The position numbers and the translations under genes were made by a program. 64,000 nucleotides of DNA from NCBI GenBank assembly GCA_030704615.1, contig CM060732.1:61175053-61239052 (forward strand), written 5' to 3'. The notes beneath the pieces are model-generated. The model made no database searches, was not told the DNA's origin, and was given only the letters and a program-made list of their open reading frames with translations. The DNA is from Takakia lepidozioides (lineage: Eukaryota > Streptophyta > Takakiopsida > Takakiales > Takakiaceae). Of this stretch, positions 1 to 11,218 are shown piece by piece. Every line of letters starts with the position of its first letter. The stretch's first letter is position 1.

Positions 1-676
1 CCTGGAAGTGGATGTCACTTTGGATGACAAGGTAGCTGGCACCACCATTCTCTGGAACTGCCTGAATTCATTCTCAAATGATTTCTAATGTTCTCTTGAC
101 ATGTCCACGATAGTGCTGGACCTAGCTACACAGCAGATTATCCTTACTCAATGACTTCAGTTGGGCAGTGATCTATGGATATGGCAACATGGCCCTCATG
201 TTGGTCATTTGTAGAATGTGGTCCTCTTTTACTGCTTCACAGTAGAAAATTACACTATACAAAGTCAAGCAAACTCATTATCACTGATTCAGAGTCAAAC
301 CGCATGCTAAACATCATGGAACATAGTCAATATGTTTCATTTCAGTTAAACCACTTTACTACATGTCATGCATCCACGTCACTTTGCCCTTAAGCCACTC
401 ACTACACGTCATGCATCCACCTTATAATTCAGTTAAACCACTTTACTACACGTCATAGCCACGTCATAGCCACGTCGCATCCACGTCATATTGTGCTGCC
501 TACACGTCACCCCCTAGGTTTCACTGTCAGAACCTAGCGTCTGGATTCGACTGCTTGACTGAAACGACTTGACCTTTGTCACGCATGTTCGATTATGGAG
601 GCTGGGAGTAAAATGTCGCAAACGACTCAAAAATGAGTCAAATACAGAGTCGAAAAACCCAGCTTGTATTGTAGTG
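1..676 (-). mobile_element. CACTA (EnSpm) transposon, one end only, continues off the left edge
   Basis: The right boundary at 676 reads TTGTATTGTAGTG, the reverse complement of a CACTACAATACAA terminus. It is followed by CCA (677-679), the expected 3-bp target duplication. Positions 360-676 match the left end of the CACTA copy at 24448-24780 in inverted orientation, and 1-180 match 25065-25250 the same way, so both are members of one family. The subterminal part (about 360-530) is rich in short repeats of the form CTACACGTCATGC, as expected of CACTA transposase-binding regions. Positions 1-115 carry the PPR-derived cargo also seen near 25.2 kb. No transposase is visible in this piece. Confidence 0.8.
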
Positions 677-699
677 CCAACTGCAGCTGAAGTCTAGGG

Positions 700-1875
700 A
701 ATCTTGCGGACAATTCTGGAATTGCAGAGGCCTCCTCCGGGCTTGCAGAATTCTGGAGTTCTTCCTCAACGGTGGTGAAGTGCTGCTGCAAACATTGAGC
801 AGCAGCACCCTCCTCCGCTAACAGATCCACAAAATCGGTCGATCCCGTTGCCTTCGCTGCAGCAGAGAAGCCCCCAACATTACTTGGCTGGACAGCAAGC
901 AGGAACTGGGCTTCAGCTCGTGGAATCGATTTTGCAGGAGACTGCTCCAACCTCCCCCTGTTTGTCTTCTGCTTCTTCATTCTTACAGGTGAAGGCGTCT
1001 GCTGCATTTGAATCTGCACTGCACTCTTCTGCTTCATTCTCTTGGGGGGGGGAGGAAACGGCCTGGTCCGGTTCAGAAACCAGTTCAAGGACGGGCTGCT
1101 TTTTTTTCGTCTTTGCTAGAGAAGGGTCCGACCCCTGTTGGCGATTCTCCATGACCTTCAAACGCGACTCTTTCTCTGGGGCTATGAACTGCAAAGACTT
1201 GCCTTTCCAAACCGTGTCCTTGAAACGCATAGTGCTAGGCCCGGCAGGAAGACCCGTGCTCGTGAATCGACTAGGTGCGCGTGCTGCAGATACCTCCACG
1301 GATTCTTCCTGCGGCTCTTCGGATTCCTGCGATCCCTCCACCACCTCCACCTTTCGAGTTAGGCATGCAAACATCTTCTACAATCAAGTGTCCTATCATA
1401 TAGTCTAAGAATTGCACAACAAAAATGAGGGAGGGTTTCGGTGCTCGATCAGCTGCGCGTATCCCGATAGCACGGAGCTCTCACTAGTGGCTGGGTTGCT
1501 TGCGTTGCCTACTGCTGCGAGATGACCATCTCCTCCTGAAGACGCATCTGTTTCCTCCCCTTCGGCATTGGTCTTCGCCCGAAGTACAACTTGCGGAGCT
1601 TGCGACGATGTCTCTTCTCTGCTGCAGGAACTTCCTCCCTCTCAGGTTGGAGCATAAGAAGAACACAGATGCGGAAAAGGCGCGAAGAGTGCAGATGGAA
1701 AGGGCGCAAGAGGGGTAAATGAGTAGACACGACAAAAGAAGATGAAACGGTGATGATGCATCGCTTGGGTTCGAAAGGCTGGGATGGAAGTGTCTCCTCG
1801 TGAACTATGCGTCATTATGAAATCCGAATCGTCAAAGGTACGTCTGCCGTCCGCAAAACAAACATCATTAACCAA
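700..1875 (-). pseudogene. Minus-strand ORF cluster left of array A, product not recognised
   Basis: Several overlapping minus-strand reading frames (about 1642-1875, 1509-1730, 913-1374 and the inner part of 627-1088) change frame from one to the next, suggesting a decayed gene or a spliced gene read through introns. The central part (913-1374) is rich in Glu, Ser and Lys, with a basic KTKKKQ stretch and acidic runs. I recognise no domain. It points away from the palindrome array at 1.9-2.6 kb, so with the transposase at 22.7 kb it would form a divergent pair once the hAT insertion is removed. A second gene of the MULE-like element is one possibility; a flanking host gene fragment is another. 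Confidence 0.3.
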
Positions 1876-1925
1876 CGGTCAGGCCGCGCCGCCTCCTGCA
1901 ACTTCAGCCAGCATGAGTGCAGAAA

Positions 1926-2588
1926 TCAAAATGCGGTGCCGCAATTCCGTTGGTCCACGTGTTCACATATCATGGCATTTCCGTCCCAGCGTCTGATGAG
2001 TTAGAGTGAAAACGGAAATGCGGCGCCGCATTTCCGTTAAGGCAGCTTTGAGTAGCATCTCGAACGGAAATGCGGTTTCATGCCGGGCATACAAAATGGA
2101 AATGCGGCGCCGCATTTCCGTTGTGGAAAGTCCGAAGGTTCGACTCGGACGGAAATGCGGTGCCGCATTTCAGTTGCAGTGTTTCATGCTTTTCAATCAG
2201 AACGGAAATGTGGTACCGCATTTCCGTTCCACTGTCACATACCTTACTTGTTGGACGGAAATGCGGCACCGCATTTCCATTCTGGAGTGTATGAAGGTTA
2301 CCCCCTGACGTAAATTCAGTGCCGCATTTCCGCCCCACTGTTGCATGCCTGAGATACAAAACGGAAATGCGGCGCCGCATTTCCGTTGTGGAAAGTCCGA
2401 AGGTTCGACTCGGACGGAAATGCGGTGCCGCATTTCAGTTGCAGTGTTTCATGCTTTTCAATCAGAACGGAAATGCGGTACCGCATTTCCGTTCCACTGT
2501 CACATACCTTACTTGTTGGACCACATTTCCATTCTGGAGAGTATGAAGGTTACCCCCCGAAGTAAATTCGGTGCCGCATTTCCATCCC
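1926..2588. repeat. Array A, left part: tandem palindromes centred on GCGGCGCCGC
   Basis: About ten copies of a roughly 26-bp perfect or near-perfect palindrome, core AAATGCGGCGCCGCATTT (variants with TGC, CAC or TAC at the centre), lie near 2012, 2097, 2149, 2201, 2254, 2361, 2413 and 2466, with half-sites between them. Spacing is about 50-55 bp. The block 2085-2330 is repeated at 2348-2580, so the array grew by a tandem duplication of about 260 bp. ORFs here are translations of the repeat, not genes. The array continues at 21371 on the other side of the hAT insertion. Confidence 0.92.
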
Positions 2589-2596
2589 ACTGCTGC
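2589..2596. repeat. 8-bp target-site duplication of the hAT element, left copy
   Basis: ACTGCTGC here is repeated exactly at 21363-21370. Joining the two flanks rebuilds an array-A spacer (ending in the GCATGCCTGAGATAC spacer motif) that is also present intact at 2335-2355, so the empty site can be read from a paralogous repeat in the same window. Confidence 0.9.
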
Positions 2597-2690
2597 CCTA
2601 GTTGCAAATTTGGACATGACGTGGCGTTGACGCGTCAGCGTCACGTCCGACGTCAGCGACGGACGTGCGTCACGTCACGTCCTAAACCGA
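2597..2690. repeat. hAT left terminus with TGACG/CACGTC-rich block
   Basis: The terminal CCTAGTTGCA is followed within about 30 bp by a dense run of GACGTGG, GACGCGTCAGCGTCACG, CGACGTCAGCG and CGTCACGTCACG. The right end (21290-21362) carries a matching block read from the other side. TGACG is a core recognised by plant bZIP/TGA factors; whether it works as a promoter or as a transposase site cannot be told from sequence. Confidence 0.65.
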
Positions 2691-2837
2691 CGTTACTGTA
2701 TATAAATATGTTTTTTTTTAACTTTACTATTGACTATTTACCATGAGAACCGACGTGACAACCGATGTGGCCTCATTACATGGACTTCTTTAATTATCTG
2801 TAAAATTTATATATTATGATTTATATTGTCAATCATG

Positions 2838-3160
2838 CGACCGTCAGCAAAGGTTGGTCGGACAAATTTTTATTTTTTTTAAATAGATGCGACCACCAGA
2901 ATGGGGTGGTCGCATTTTTTTTAAAATGGGTGCGACCACCAGCAGGTGGTGGTCGTAACATTTTCATTTTTTTTAATAGGTGCGACCACAAGCAGAGGGT
3001 GGTCGCACATTTTTTCTTTTTATTAAATTGGGTGCGACCACCAGCAAGGGATGGTCGCACATTTTTAATTATTTTTTAAAAGGGTGCGACCACCAGCCAG
3101 TGGTGGTCACAGATTTTTATTTTTATTTTGTTATTAGGTGCGACCGCTCCCTGGACACGT
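2838..3160. repeat. Array B, left cluster: GCGACCACC/GGTGGTCGC stem-loops
   Basis: Six or seven units, each TGCGACCACC, a 7-12 nt loop, then GGTGGTCGCA, separated by A/T-rich spacers with poly-T. Units start near 2838 (degenerate), 2888, 2931, 2981, 3033, 3084 and 3138 (degenerate), giving a period of about 50 bp. The cluster ends about 50 bp before the TATA box of the kinase-like gene and lies 240-560 bp from the hAT left end, where subterminal transposase-binding repeats would be expected. Confidence 0.9.
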
Positions 3161-3214
3161 GGCGAGGCGTGAATGGGCAGTAAAGGCGGTCACACGCCAG
3201 GCCTATCCAGGCAG

Positions 3215-3222
3215 TATATAAG
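3215..3222 (+). promoter_or_regulatory. Putative TATA box of the kinase-like gene
   Basis: TATATAAG sits directly after array B and about 300 bp before the first good ATG at 3512. A closely similar arrangement (array B, a GGGGCTTATAAGG box, then an ORF) occurs at 15.4 kb in the same element, which supports a promoter role. Confidence 0.45.
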
Positions 3223-3511
3223 GGCCTACCCCTCATTTCCAACCCACTTTTTTCCCTCTCTGTGAGTGCGGTTCTGGGGCTTCTTGGAGTTTGAACTTCG
3301 GTGGTCAGGACTGAGCGTGGGGGGGGGGAGAAAGTGGATTTGTGTGGGGGAGGAGTTTTTGCCTTTTTTTCCTGGGACTGCGAGAGAGTTTGCTCTGGGT
3401 ACTATACCAATAGAGGGTGAGGAAATTGGTCTGCTAGTATATAAGGTTATCAATAGTCTGGGTTTAGTTTTCCGTTACGAAGCCGCGTCTATTCCGCAGA
3501 GTACTTTCATC

Positions 3512-5004
3512 ATGTCCGGAAACGTTGCTTCGAACGCAGTGTCTTCCTCGGGAAGTGGGCGTAAAGGTAAGAGGCGTAAACATGCACATGAACGGGATAG
3601 TCAGGTCAACAAAAAAAACTATCCAAGTGCAGAGGCCGCGAAGGTGGTGAAGCAAATAGTGCTGGATTATTTGAAGGACAATGACATAATGCGTTTGAAT
3701 CTTTTGTATGTCCGACATGGGAATGAGGGGTTCCTTAGATTCCAGCACAATATGAAAATGAAAATGAGGGAGAATTTGGCCAAGGATGAATGGGAGGAGG
3801 ACAGGGCCAAGTTTCAGTTCACGAAATGGATGGAGGACCAGGCCTATGATGTCACATGGAATCTGAGGCAAACCATGGACAAGTTTGTTACGAGAACATC
3901 TGTAGCTGAAGGTCACATGCCAACTTCGGAGGATGAGTTGTTTGTGCTTGTGGATTGGTGGTCTGACATGGCAAAGGCCCACGCTAAATGACGTACAAAA
4001 CCACTCCTATGGAAGGCAGGGTCATCGTCCGCGGATGCGGCATTGAACGTGAGATATATATCCACAAACGCACAGTTACAACAACTCGACATGCCCAAAC
4101 AGGGAGGGTATGGTACAATTCGGAAGGTTATAATTGTTGGGGATCAATTCATTCCTCCATCTTGGGAGCTAGCAGGGAAAACGCCCAGGGAAACAAATGT
4201 TGAGCTTGCCAAAGTCCAACATAACAATGAGGCGTTGGCTGTAAAGTTCCATCATTTCGGCATCATAAAGTATTTTGCGTTGCATCCACATCGAAATGAA
4301 GGTTGCACACATTGGTGGAATGGGGGGACCATACGATCATGGTTGAGTATTGACAGGAAATGGGGGAATGATCGGGATAACATGGAGTTAATGGAACGAC
4401 GGGGGACGGAGCAGGAAATGCAGAAGGTCAACCGACTAGTTCGATTCCGACCCAATTGGCATGGGCGCTTTTGCACATCATGCTCAACGTCCATAATCAC
4501 CACCTCTTGCACAACGATATGTCCCCCGACAACATCTTGTTGCATTTTCCACAAGGGTCTGAAGATGTGTACATCTGGGTATGCGATTGGGGGATGGCCT
4601 CCACGACGGATGACCCAAAAACCACGTTGTACATTTTCGAGAGCAGAGACAAGATGATAAAGACTCTCGCACATAGATGGTGGATTGCACCTGAAATTGC
4701 AATTGTTCATAATGTAGCCAACAACCAGTCAGATGGCACACCTCGTAGGCCCCCTCTAACCATGCCATCAGAGACCTTTGCAATTGAGAAGATAGCCCGT
4801 GTAATAAATGGGGGTAACACGTTCGATGCAAGCCTGTTCAACGATATGTCTACTGGAACCTGTTTTGCTTCCGCTCTGGAAAGCTTGTGTGTAGACACAG
4901 TAGAGTTGCGGTACAAACTAGAAAATGTTGTGAAGCGTTTCATGACGGGGCTATTCAATTGGCCTGAGCCCAAAAATTGTTGGAGGATGGATGGAAACTT
5001 GTAG
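3512..5004 (+). pseudogene. Protein-kinase-like gene carried by the hAT element (spliced or frameshifted)
   Basis: Three reading frames form one gene-like region. The first (3512-3991, 159 aa) has a basic KGKRRKHAHER start and then a helical region with no recognised domain. The second (about 4043-4450) has a glycine-rich loop GGYGTIRKV and a VKF lysine in ALAVKFHHF, the kinase N-lobe. The third (4456-5004) has the catalytic loop HNDMSPDN (Asp and Asn kept), CDWGMA in place of DFG, and an APE motif in IAPEI, so all core catalytic residues are present. Moving between frames near 3990 and 4450 needs introns or frameshifts. TATATAAG and array B lie upstream. The nearest host kinase family cannot be named from the motifs. 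Kinase fold likely; an active product uncertain. Confidence 0.6.
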
Positions 5005-6110
5005 ACCTCTGGCTGTACATCACGTTTGAATAAATGTTGTTTTCAATTGTGTTTGTCTCGTACCATAATGTTTTAATGGTTTGTTACTTGGCCATGGCAC
5101 CTGGGTCCATCATATGGGATAATCAAGCACCACACCCACGAATCTTCAAGAGTGACAGTGTACACCGGGTCAATGGGTGAACCAATCGTTCCCTGCAAAT
5201 GATTTTAGATTGATTTGAAACTTTGGGAGTGTGTTGTCCATGCCCTCTTTAAGTTACCGGACAAGTATGAGGTCAATCTAAAATGGTTCTAAGGGTGAAC
5301 CAATAGTTCCCCTATTAAATGATTCATGATTGAAAATTGGTTGAAAGGTTTAACGAGTCGTTCGGGGGGCAAATGATTATTTCTTTGCTTGCAACTTTGT
5401 GTACGTGATTTGTACGTACTTAAGCACATATGGACCAAAGTTGAACTTCAACAAAATTGTTTGAATCGGTTATTCAAATTCATAAGGAGAAACAACCTTT
5501 CGCCTGCACATGAATTGTTTTTAATTCCATTCTGAAGCCATATGCTTGATAACAACATGAAGAGTTGCATGCAAAATATCACCATGAACAGACATCGTCT
5601 GCATCCAAAACACATTTTATTCCCTCATTTACACTCCAAGGTGAAGTTATCTTCAACTTCATGCACTCTTCATAGATAGTTCTGCAATAGTGAGCATAGA
5701 GCAAAGGATGAACGTTTTTTTCCAAACATTTTTCTTTGGTACATTTTTTGGCAAGGATGTGGTGGTATGAGGGTTCAACTCACAGAAGAAAATCAAGCCA
5801 AAAACAAAATCATTGCGCCCCACACTCATTGCGCCCCACAATCCTATGCCCTCTAAATCATTTTATTTAGTAAAAATCCAGTTCAATTCAAAATCGGATG
5901 AAAAGGTGAACGGAAACTTCCCCAATGAAATAATATTTTATTGCTCCGAAACTTTGCAAGTGTCTTCTACATGCTCTCTTACACGTCTTTGAGAAGTATG
6001 ACATCAATCTAAAATGGTTTAAAGGGTGAACCAATCGTCCCCCTACCAAATGATTTTTAAATTGATTTGGAACTTTGCAAGTGTCTTGTACATGCCCGTT
6101 CATGACCTAG
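5005..6110. repeat. Noncoding 3' flank of the kinase gene with dispersed ~120-bp repeats
   Basis: There is no convincing gene. A motif running from GAAACTTTG, then CATGCCCTCTT and GACAAGTATGAGGTCAAT, to GGGTGAACCAATGGTTCC occurs near 5218, 5950 and 6065. It returns three times at 13080-13405 behind the RING gene. The stretch 5640-5830 resembles 12330-12480. This repeat-rich DNA seems to have been continuous with 11.2-13.4 kb before the retrotransposon remnant inserted. Confidence 0.6.
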
Positions 6111-6764
6111 TTCTCCAGTATGGTCGCCAAATGTCGAGCGGCTTTTACTCACCCATCCCTTCGCTATCCGAGGTGGAAACTCCAAGATAGAAGAGTTGGA
6201 TATCTCTAAGCACTCAGCCCGCTCAGAACAATCAGTCATGATCTACAGCTAGTGAATCATGGTTGTGCTTCCTATTTGTATTCCTTCTTGCCTTCATGTT
6301 ATCAATTTACCTTATTGTGTATACTGAAGCATCAGATTGCTTCAGTATTTACCCAGTTCCAATTAATCAATCATTCATTCATTCCACAGCTTCTCTCATT
6401 TCTCTCTGCACAGTATGATTGTATCGATTAAGTATCAGATTAAGATTTATTAAGTATCAGGCCACTGCCATGGTGTTCCTAATCTACTCTTCTGTATGAT
6501 TCTACAGCTTGCATTAATTAAGTCTCAATCAAGTCATCATCTCCTCTTCACTGTTTCCGCTCTCCGTTTCATCTCCTCTCCCCCTGACCAAGTCGCGTCC
6601 TCCAAGAAGTGATCCCCTTCCTGTTGCCGCCCTGCCTAATCTACCCGCAAGCTGTTCTAACCACCTAACTAACTAACCGTCACCCCTGAAGTAACACGTT
6701 CCCTCTGCAAATGTCGTTCCCACACAGTCGTTCCCTGTCAATGATAACCGTTCCCCATGTACGC

Positions 6765-6975
6765 TGTGACAGGTTGTGTCAAGCTGTGACTGTGCTGAGC
6801 TGTGACTGGCTGTGTGAAGCTGTGTCGGGCTGTGTCAGACTGTGACGGGCTGTGATTGGTTGTGCGAAGCTGTGTCGGGCTGTATCAGACTGTGTTTGGC
6901 TGTGATAGACTGTGACGGACTGTGACTGGCTGTGCGAAGCTGTGTTTGGCTGTGTCGGGCTGTGTCGGGCTGTCT
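6765..6975. repeat. GCTGTGACTG-type minisatellite
   Basis: About twenty imperfect copies of a roughly 10-bp unit (GCTGTGACTG, GCTGTGTCGG, ACTGTGACGG) in tandem. It lies between the 192-bp repeat and the presumed 3' end of the retrotransposon remnant. Confidence 0.85.
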
Positions 6976-7104
6976 ACCCCCCCTAAAGCCTGCGCCTGCC
7001 ACCCCTAAGGCTCCTGTTGGTCTCAGTCTACTATCCGTAAGTTTGCGCAAAAATTAAGGGTACCCAACATAACCCGTAAAAGCGTCTAAGTCCCAAGCAG
7101 CCCT

Positions 7105-7630
7105 CTAACAGTGTTCATCTTGATCTAGACCCTTTCTGGTTTGAGCAAGCAATGTACACTCTTCCTCCACCCATCCCATCAGATCTGCCCAAGACTCCTT
7201 GTCCTCTTCCTCTCTCATGTCACTCACTCCACAGGTTGTACCACCAATCCTTGGTAAGTTGGCAACGCTATTCCCACACTCCCCAAGTATGTCTTGATCT
7301 AGGTGTTCATCTTGATCTAGACACTTTCTGGTTTGAGCAAGCAACGTACACTCTTCCTCCACCCATCCCATCAGATCTGCCCAAGACTCCTTGTCATCTT
7401 CCTCTCTCATGACACTCACTTCACAGGTTGTACCACCAATCCTTGGTGAGTTGGCAACGCTATTCCCACACTCCCCAAGTATGTCTTGATCCAGGTGTTC
7501 ATCTTGATCTAGACCCTTTCTGGTTTGAGCAAGCAACGTACACTCTTCCTCCACCCATCCCATCAGATCTGCCCAAGACTCCTTGTCATCTTCCTCTCTC
7601 ATGACATTCACTCCACAGGTTGTACCACCA
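7105..7630 (-). repeat. 192-bp in-frame coding tandem repeat (about 2.7 copies)
   Basis: The marker TGATCTAG recurs at 7121, 7313 and 7505, an exact 192-bp period. 192 is a multiple of three, and the minus strand stays open through 168 codons (7105-7611). Each 64-residue unit is acidic and contains MREEDDKESWADLMGW and a Cys in VEEECTLL. It lies downstream of the gag-like ORF in the same orientation, so it may be an expanded spacer domain of the retrotransposon polyprotein. No known family recognised. Confidence 0.8.
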
Positions 7631-7638
7631 ATCCAACG

Positions 7639-8501
7639 CTATTCCCACACTCCCCAAGTATGTCTTGATCCAGGTGTGCATCTTACATGTGCCTTTGTAG
7701 AAGAGTTTGGGATTTGCACAGGAACTTGCAATCTAGGTGTACACTCTTCATTGACACCTGATTGACTCTCCGTTGAACAAAAGATGTCTTCCAAGATCTC
7801 TTCTTCCATATCACAAAACACATTCACACAGTTTGTGCCAAGAGAGCTTACACTTTCGAACTCCATCCTTTTGTTGCTCCTCGATTCCCATTGTCCCAAC
7901 ATTTTGCAGCATGAATGTTGCATTCCACATGTTTCCACTTGTAGCCCCAGCCGGTGATTCTTTTCACTTCGGATCTGATTATGACTTGATGGACATGTAG
8001 TGCGACACTCCACTTGCTGACTTGTGTTGTTCAAATTGAGACCTCGAGGAAGCATTGCAGGGACTTCGCTGGTTTGTGGCCCCACCTTAAAGCAACTCTG
8101 TGACGTTGTTTTATTATCTGATCTTGGTTCACAATCAATGGAACTCACTGATGTGAACTCCTTGTGATTATCCTTCTCAATCAGAGACAATCTCTCCTCT
8201 ATCCCTGTGGCAAACTCTTCCACATTTGTATCTACCCCATCAAACTTCCTTGCTAACATCACTTTCCTCATTCTTGATTGACCTTCTTCTCCGAATTTCA
8301 AGACTATGGCTACTTGAAAATCATGCCAGTTCATGGGTCTTGGTTATTGCATGCGATACCACGTGATTTGAGATTCAGCTTTGCCGAAATAAATAGCTTG
8401 TGCTCGCCAAAGCTCCGGCCCTCACAATCCCTTTTCAGATTCTGGATCCAGCTGTAAACATCCTCATCCTCCTTCCCGTAAAATGGAATGTTAGTCACCA
8501 T
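7639..8501 (-). pseudogene. gag-like ORF of the LTR-retrotransposon remnant
   Basis: The reading starts at an ATG at 8501, 67 bp after the primer-binding site. Its first part contains FYGKEDEDVYSWIQNL and a region resembling the Retrotrans_gag pattern (short aromatic core, then WHDFQVAIVLKFGEEGQ and MRKVMLARKFDG). A frame change near 8340 separates the first about 50 codons from the main ORF (8334-7639, 231 aa). The tail is Ser/Thr-rich, with scattered Cys-His pairs but no clear CCHC knuckle. The capsid role is inferred from position and the gag-like core. No pol follows. Confidence 0.5.
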
Positions 8502-8567
8502 TGCTCGCAAATCACTCCTCCACCTTTCTACACTAAATCCTACATCTCCCGGATCAAAGACCGGCTA

Positions 8568-8579
8568 GCTCTGATACCA
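8568..8579 (-). other. Primer-binding site (initiator tRNA-Met type)
   Basis: GCTCTGATACCA, complement of TGGTATCAGAGC, lies just upstream (in the minus sense) of the gag-like ATG. This fixes the direction of the retrotransposon remnant. Confidence 0.7.
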
Positions 8580-11218
8580 AAAGAAGGGGGCATAAATCCC
8601 CTTCTGTGTAATTCTAACTGTACTTCTTCCAGTAAAAAAAGAACAACCTAGCAATCTACCAGCAGCACACGGTTATGGGTTTCCCTCCTATCGTAATCAT
8701 GATCAGAGTTCATAAATCCTCATCCACGCCGCAGCGGAAGAGAAAACATGGATGGGGATTGAATCCTTCTTGTTCATGATTTGCACAATCTTTATACAAT
8801 TGCAGCACCAATGGTGCTGCTGTGATGTTTCAGTGATACAACTAGCCCTATGACGGAGCTAAATGCGACCCGTGTGGGCATCACCCTTGAGCAATACACG
8901 TCGAAACCCCTTTTGTAATGAGATCACTGCTAAGAGGAAGGCAACACAGATCTGCCATGAATTACAGGCCTAGTGATTCTCTGCAGATGTCATGGTTTTT
9001 CCTCTATCTCCCAGTTGACCATCCCTCATTACCCCTTTTACTGAGCAGCTCTCTCCCTTCCCAAACCTTTTCTCTCTCCTTCCTGCTGTAAAATTCCCTG
9101 GCTCATTTTCTTCCAACCAGCAGCCTATCTACATGCAATGCAAACACATTCAGCCATGTATCCAGTGAATCCAGTCTTGGAATTAAACCTTGGACACACA
9201 AGACATGATCAGCTCTTCCATCAGTCTTTCTCTCACCCAAAACAGGCCCTTCCCACTGTTTGCCTCCAGAGACAACCTAGTTTGTCTGTCAATTCCCAAC
9301 CTTCTACAAATCTGCATCTACACACCCCCAACAGCTCACTTTTGCACTTTCAGATTTGAACCACAGAGTTCAAATGTTGAGTCCACTCTGAACCAGTTCT
9401 AAACTCTACATCAGTGTCAGTTTGCAGCCCCATCCACCTCTTCCTCTTTCTGATTTCAAAGAGGTTACATCTAACCCTCACTAGTGCTCACATCAACTAC
9501 AGTGGATTGCATTACATCTAATCATCAAAATCCCAGAGCCGCATTGTATGCAGATTCATGATACTAAAGCCAAAGGAACAAAAACAAAACAAACAGCAAG
9601 CATTCTGTCACTGTGGGTGAACTACATCTGCCCTCAATCAACACTCCTACAGACATGTGCATCAGATCCATTCATCTCCACCCCATCCTGGTTTGAAGTC
9701 CAGAGTCCCCATTCCATTTCTCAAAGTTTTTTTCCTGTCCTCATCACGCTCTCCGTTTGAGAGTCTCTACCAAAATTTCACAACAACAATTCCTAAGTGT
9801 CAAAAAGAATAAGCCTGATGTCTACGAATTTATCTGCCTTATACTCCAGGTGAAGCGGTGGGCCTGCCTGCCCAAAATGGCACCTCACCATCTCCGTTAG
9901 CAACTACCTTAACTCCTCTTGTCGTCTAGATTTGACGATTCCAGCGTTCATTAAGTCATGACGGCCCTATTTCAGCCTATGGCAACCCTCTGTAGCTTGC
10001 CAACTAACTACCCTATCTCACTATCTAAGCAAATCTACCCTAAGATCTGATATGATCTTACAACAAGAAGACAGTGATCATCTGAAAGCTTCCTGCATCT
10101 GTACATTCCACTCTTTACCTCCTTATTTATAGATAACCTGAGTCACCATCCACAAGCCAATCCCTCATTCGCTTTGGCAGATGCTCGTTATGTCGAGCTG
10201 CTCTTCATCCTAACCCTCCATTGATTGTGTCAGCAAACCCACCTCCCTGTTCTCTGGCAGCTGGCCATTTCCCTTGCATGCTCATCCTCCCATGATCATG
10301 TTCATCAAGGCAATGGCGGCTCTGGTGGTTGCACAAGATTAGTGACAGCACCGCCTCCCTTCACCTGGCTTGAGCACAACTCTTCCAAGCTGTTCCATGC
10401 ACGATTATCCTCTAGCAAGCCCTAAACTACCCATTCACCATAGCAGCGACTGCACCACCTGTTAACTGATTGCTCCATCGCATGCCACACCAATCTCCCT
10501 GTAAGCATATCCTCCATAAATTCATCATTTACCAAGAAGATGGCGGCACCGCTTCCCCTGCTGCACAGATTACCAAGCTGTGCCCTTATACTCTACATTA
10601 ACACTTCTCTTAATGCAAGCCAGAATGCCCCAGTATAGATGCAATCGCCCTTGACACAATGCCTTGCCAATTCCACTGTTCGCAGCATCTGCTCAGAGCC
10701 CCCGTCATCTTCCCCTTCGTCTTCCTCGTCCCGCGTTTCTAGGGTAATCACCAGTGATGAAAGTCATCCATTTTCACGAACGGAAAACGTGCTAGGTTTC
10801 ATTAACAGAGTTAATCACAAATTCATTGCATCCTCGGCACTGGATCCTTCGTCCTCGTTCCTGGGAGTCATCCAGAGAGCATGGATGTAATCCATTCATC
10901 CTTCGGATGAAAATTACGCCTGGTCACGACTTAGCCACTTTCATCCTGGCAAAGTATCAGTATAGTGTGCCCATGAAATAACCTGTAGGCAGGGATGAAT
11001 TCCGCCCATAGCATATATGAAATAAATTGAGCATTTTCATCCTGGCCAAGAGTCCCCCATCGTTCCCATGATGTAACCTAGAAACATGTATGGAATAAAT
11101 TGCAAGGACAACTCAACCTATTTTCACATTGGTACCAGGGCCATTCCTTTGTAGCAATGCAGAATCTCAGTGAGTAAAACAAAAATTTAATGTCACTCCC
11201 CTACATTCACACTACAGA

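Larger units (their letters stand above)
6240..10900 (-). mobile_element. LTR-retrotransposon remnant nested in the hAT element
   Basis: GCTCTGATACCA at 8568-8579 is the reverse complement of TGGTATCAGAGC, the initiator-Met tRNA primer-binding site used by many plant LTR retrotransposons, so the element points left. A gag-like ORF follows directly (8501 down to about 7639), then a 192-bp repeat (7105-7630) and a GCTGTGACTG minisatellite (6765-6975). I see no protease, reverse transcriptase, RNase H or integrase, so this is a large non-autonomous derivative or a deleted copy. No matching LTR pair could be made out by eye, so both outer limits are approximate. The stretch 8600-10900 would hold the 5' LTR and leader; only short unsupported ORFs are seen there. 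Confidence 0.55.

Noticed and set aside
2006-2546. Overlapping ORFs of 75-133 codons in array A with MRRRISV-like repeats
   Set aside because: They appear on both strands in several frames and are translations of the palindromes.
9138-10890. Short plus-strand ORFs between 9.1 and 10.9 kb
   Set aside because: Low-complexity Ser/Pro/His-rich frames with no shared domain, probably retrotransposon LTR or leader sequence.
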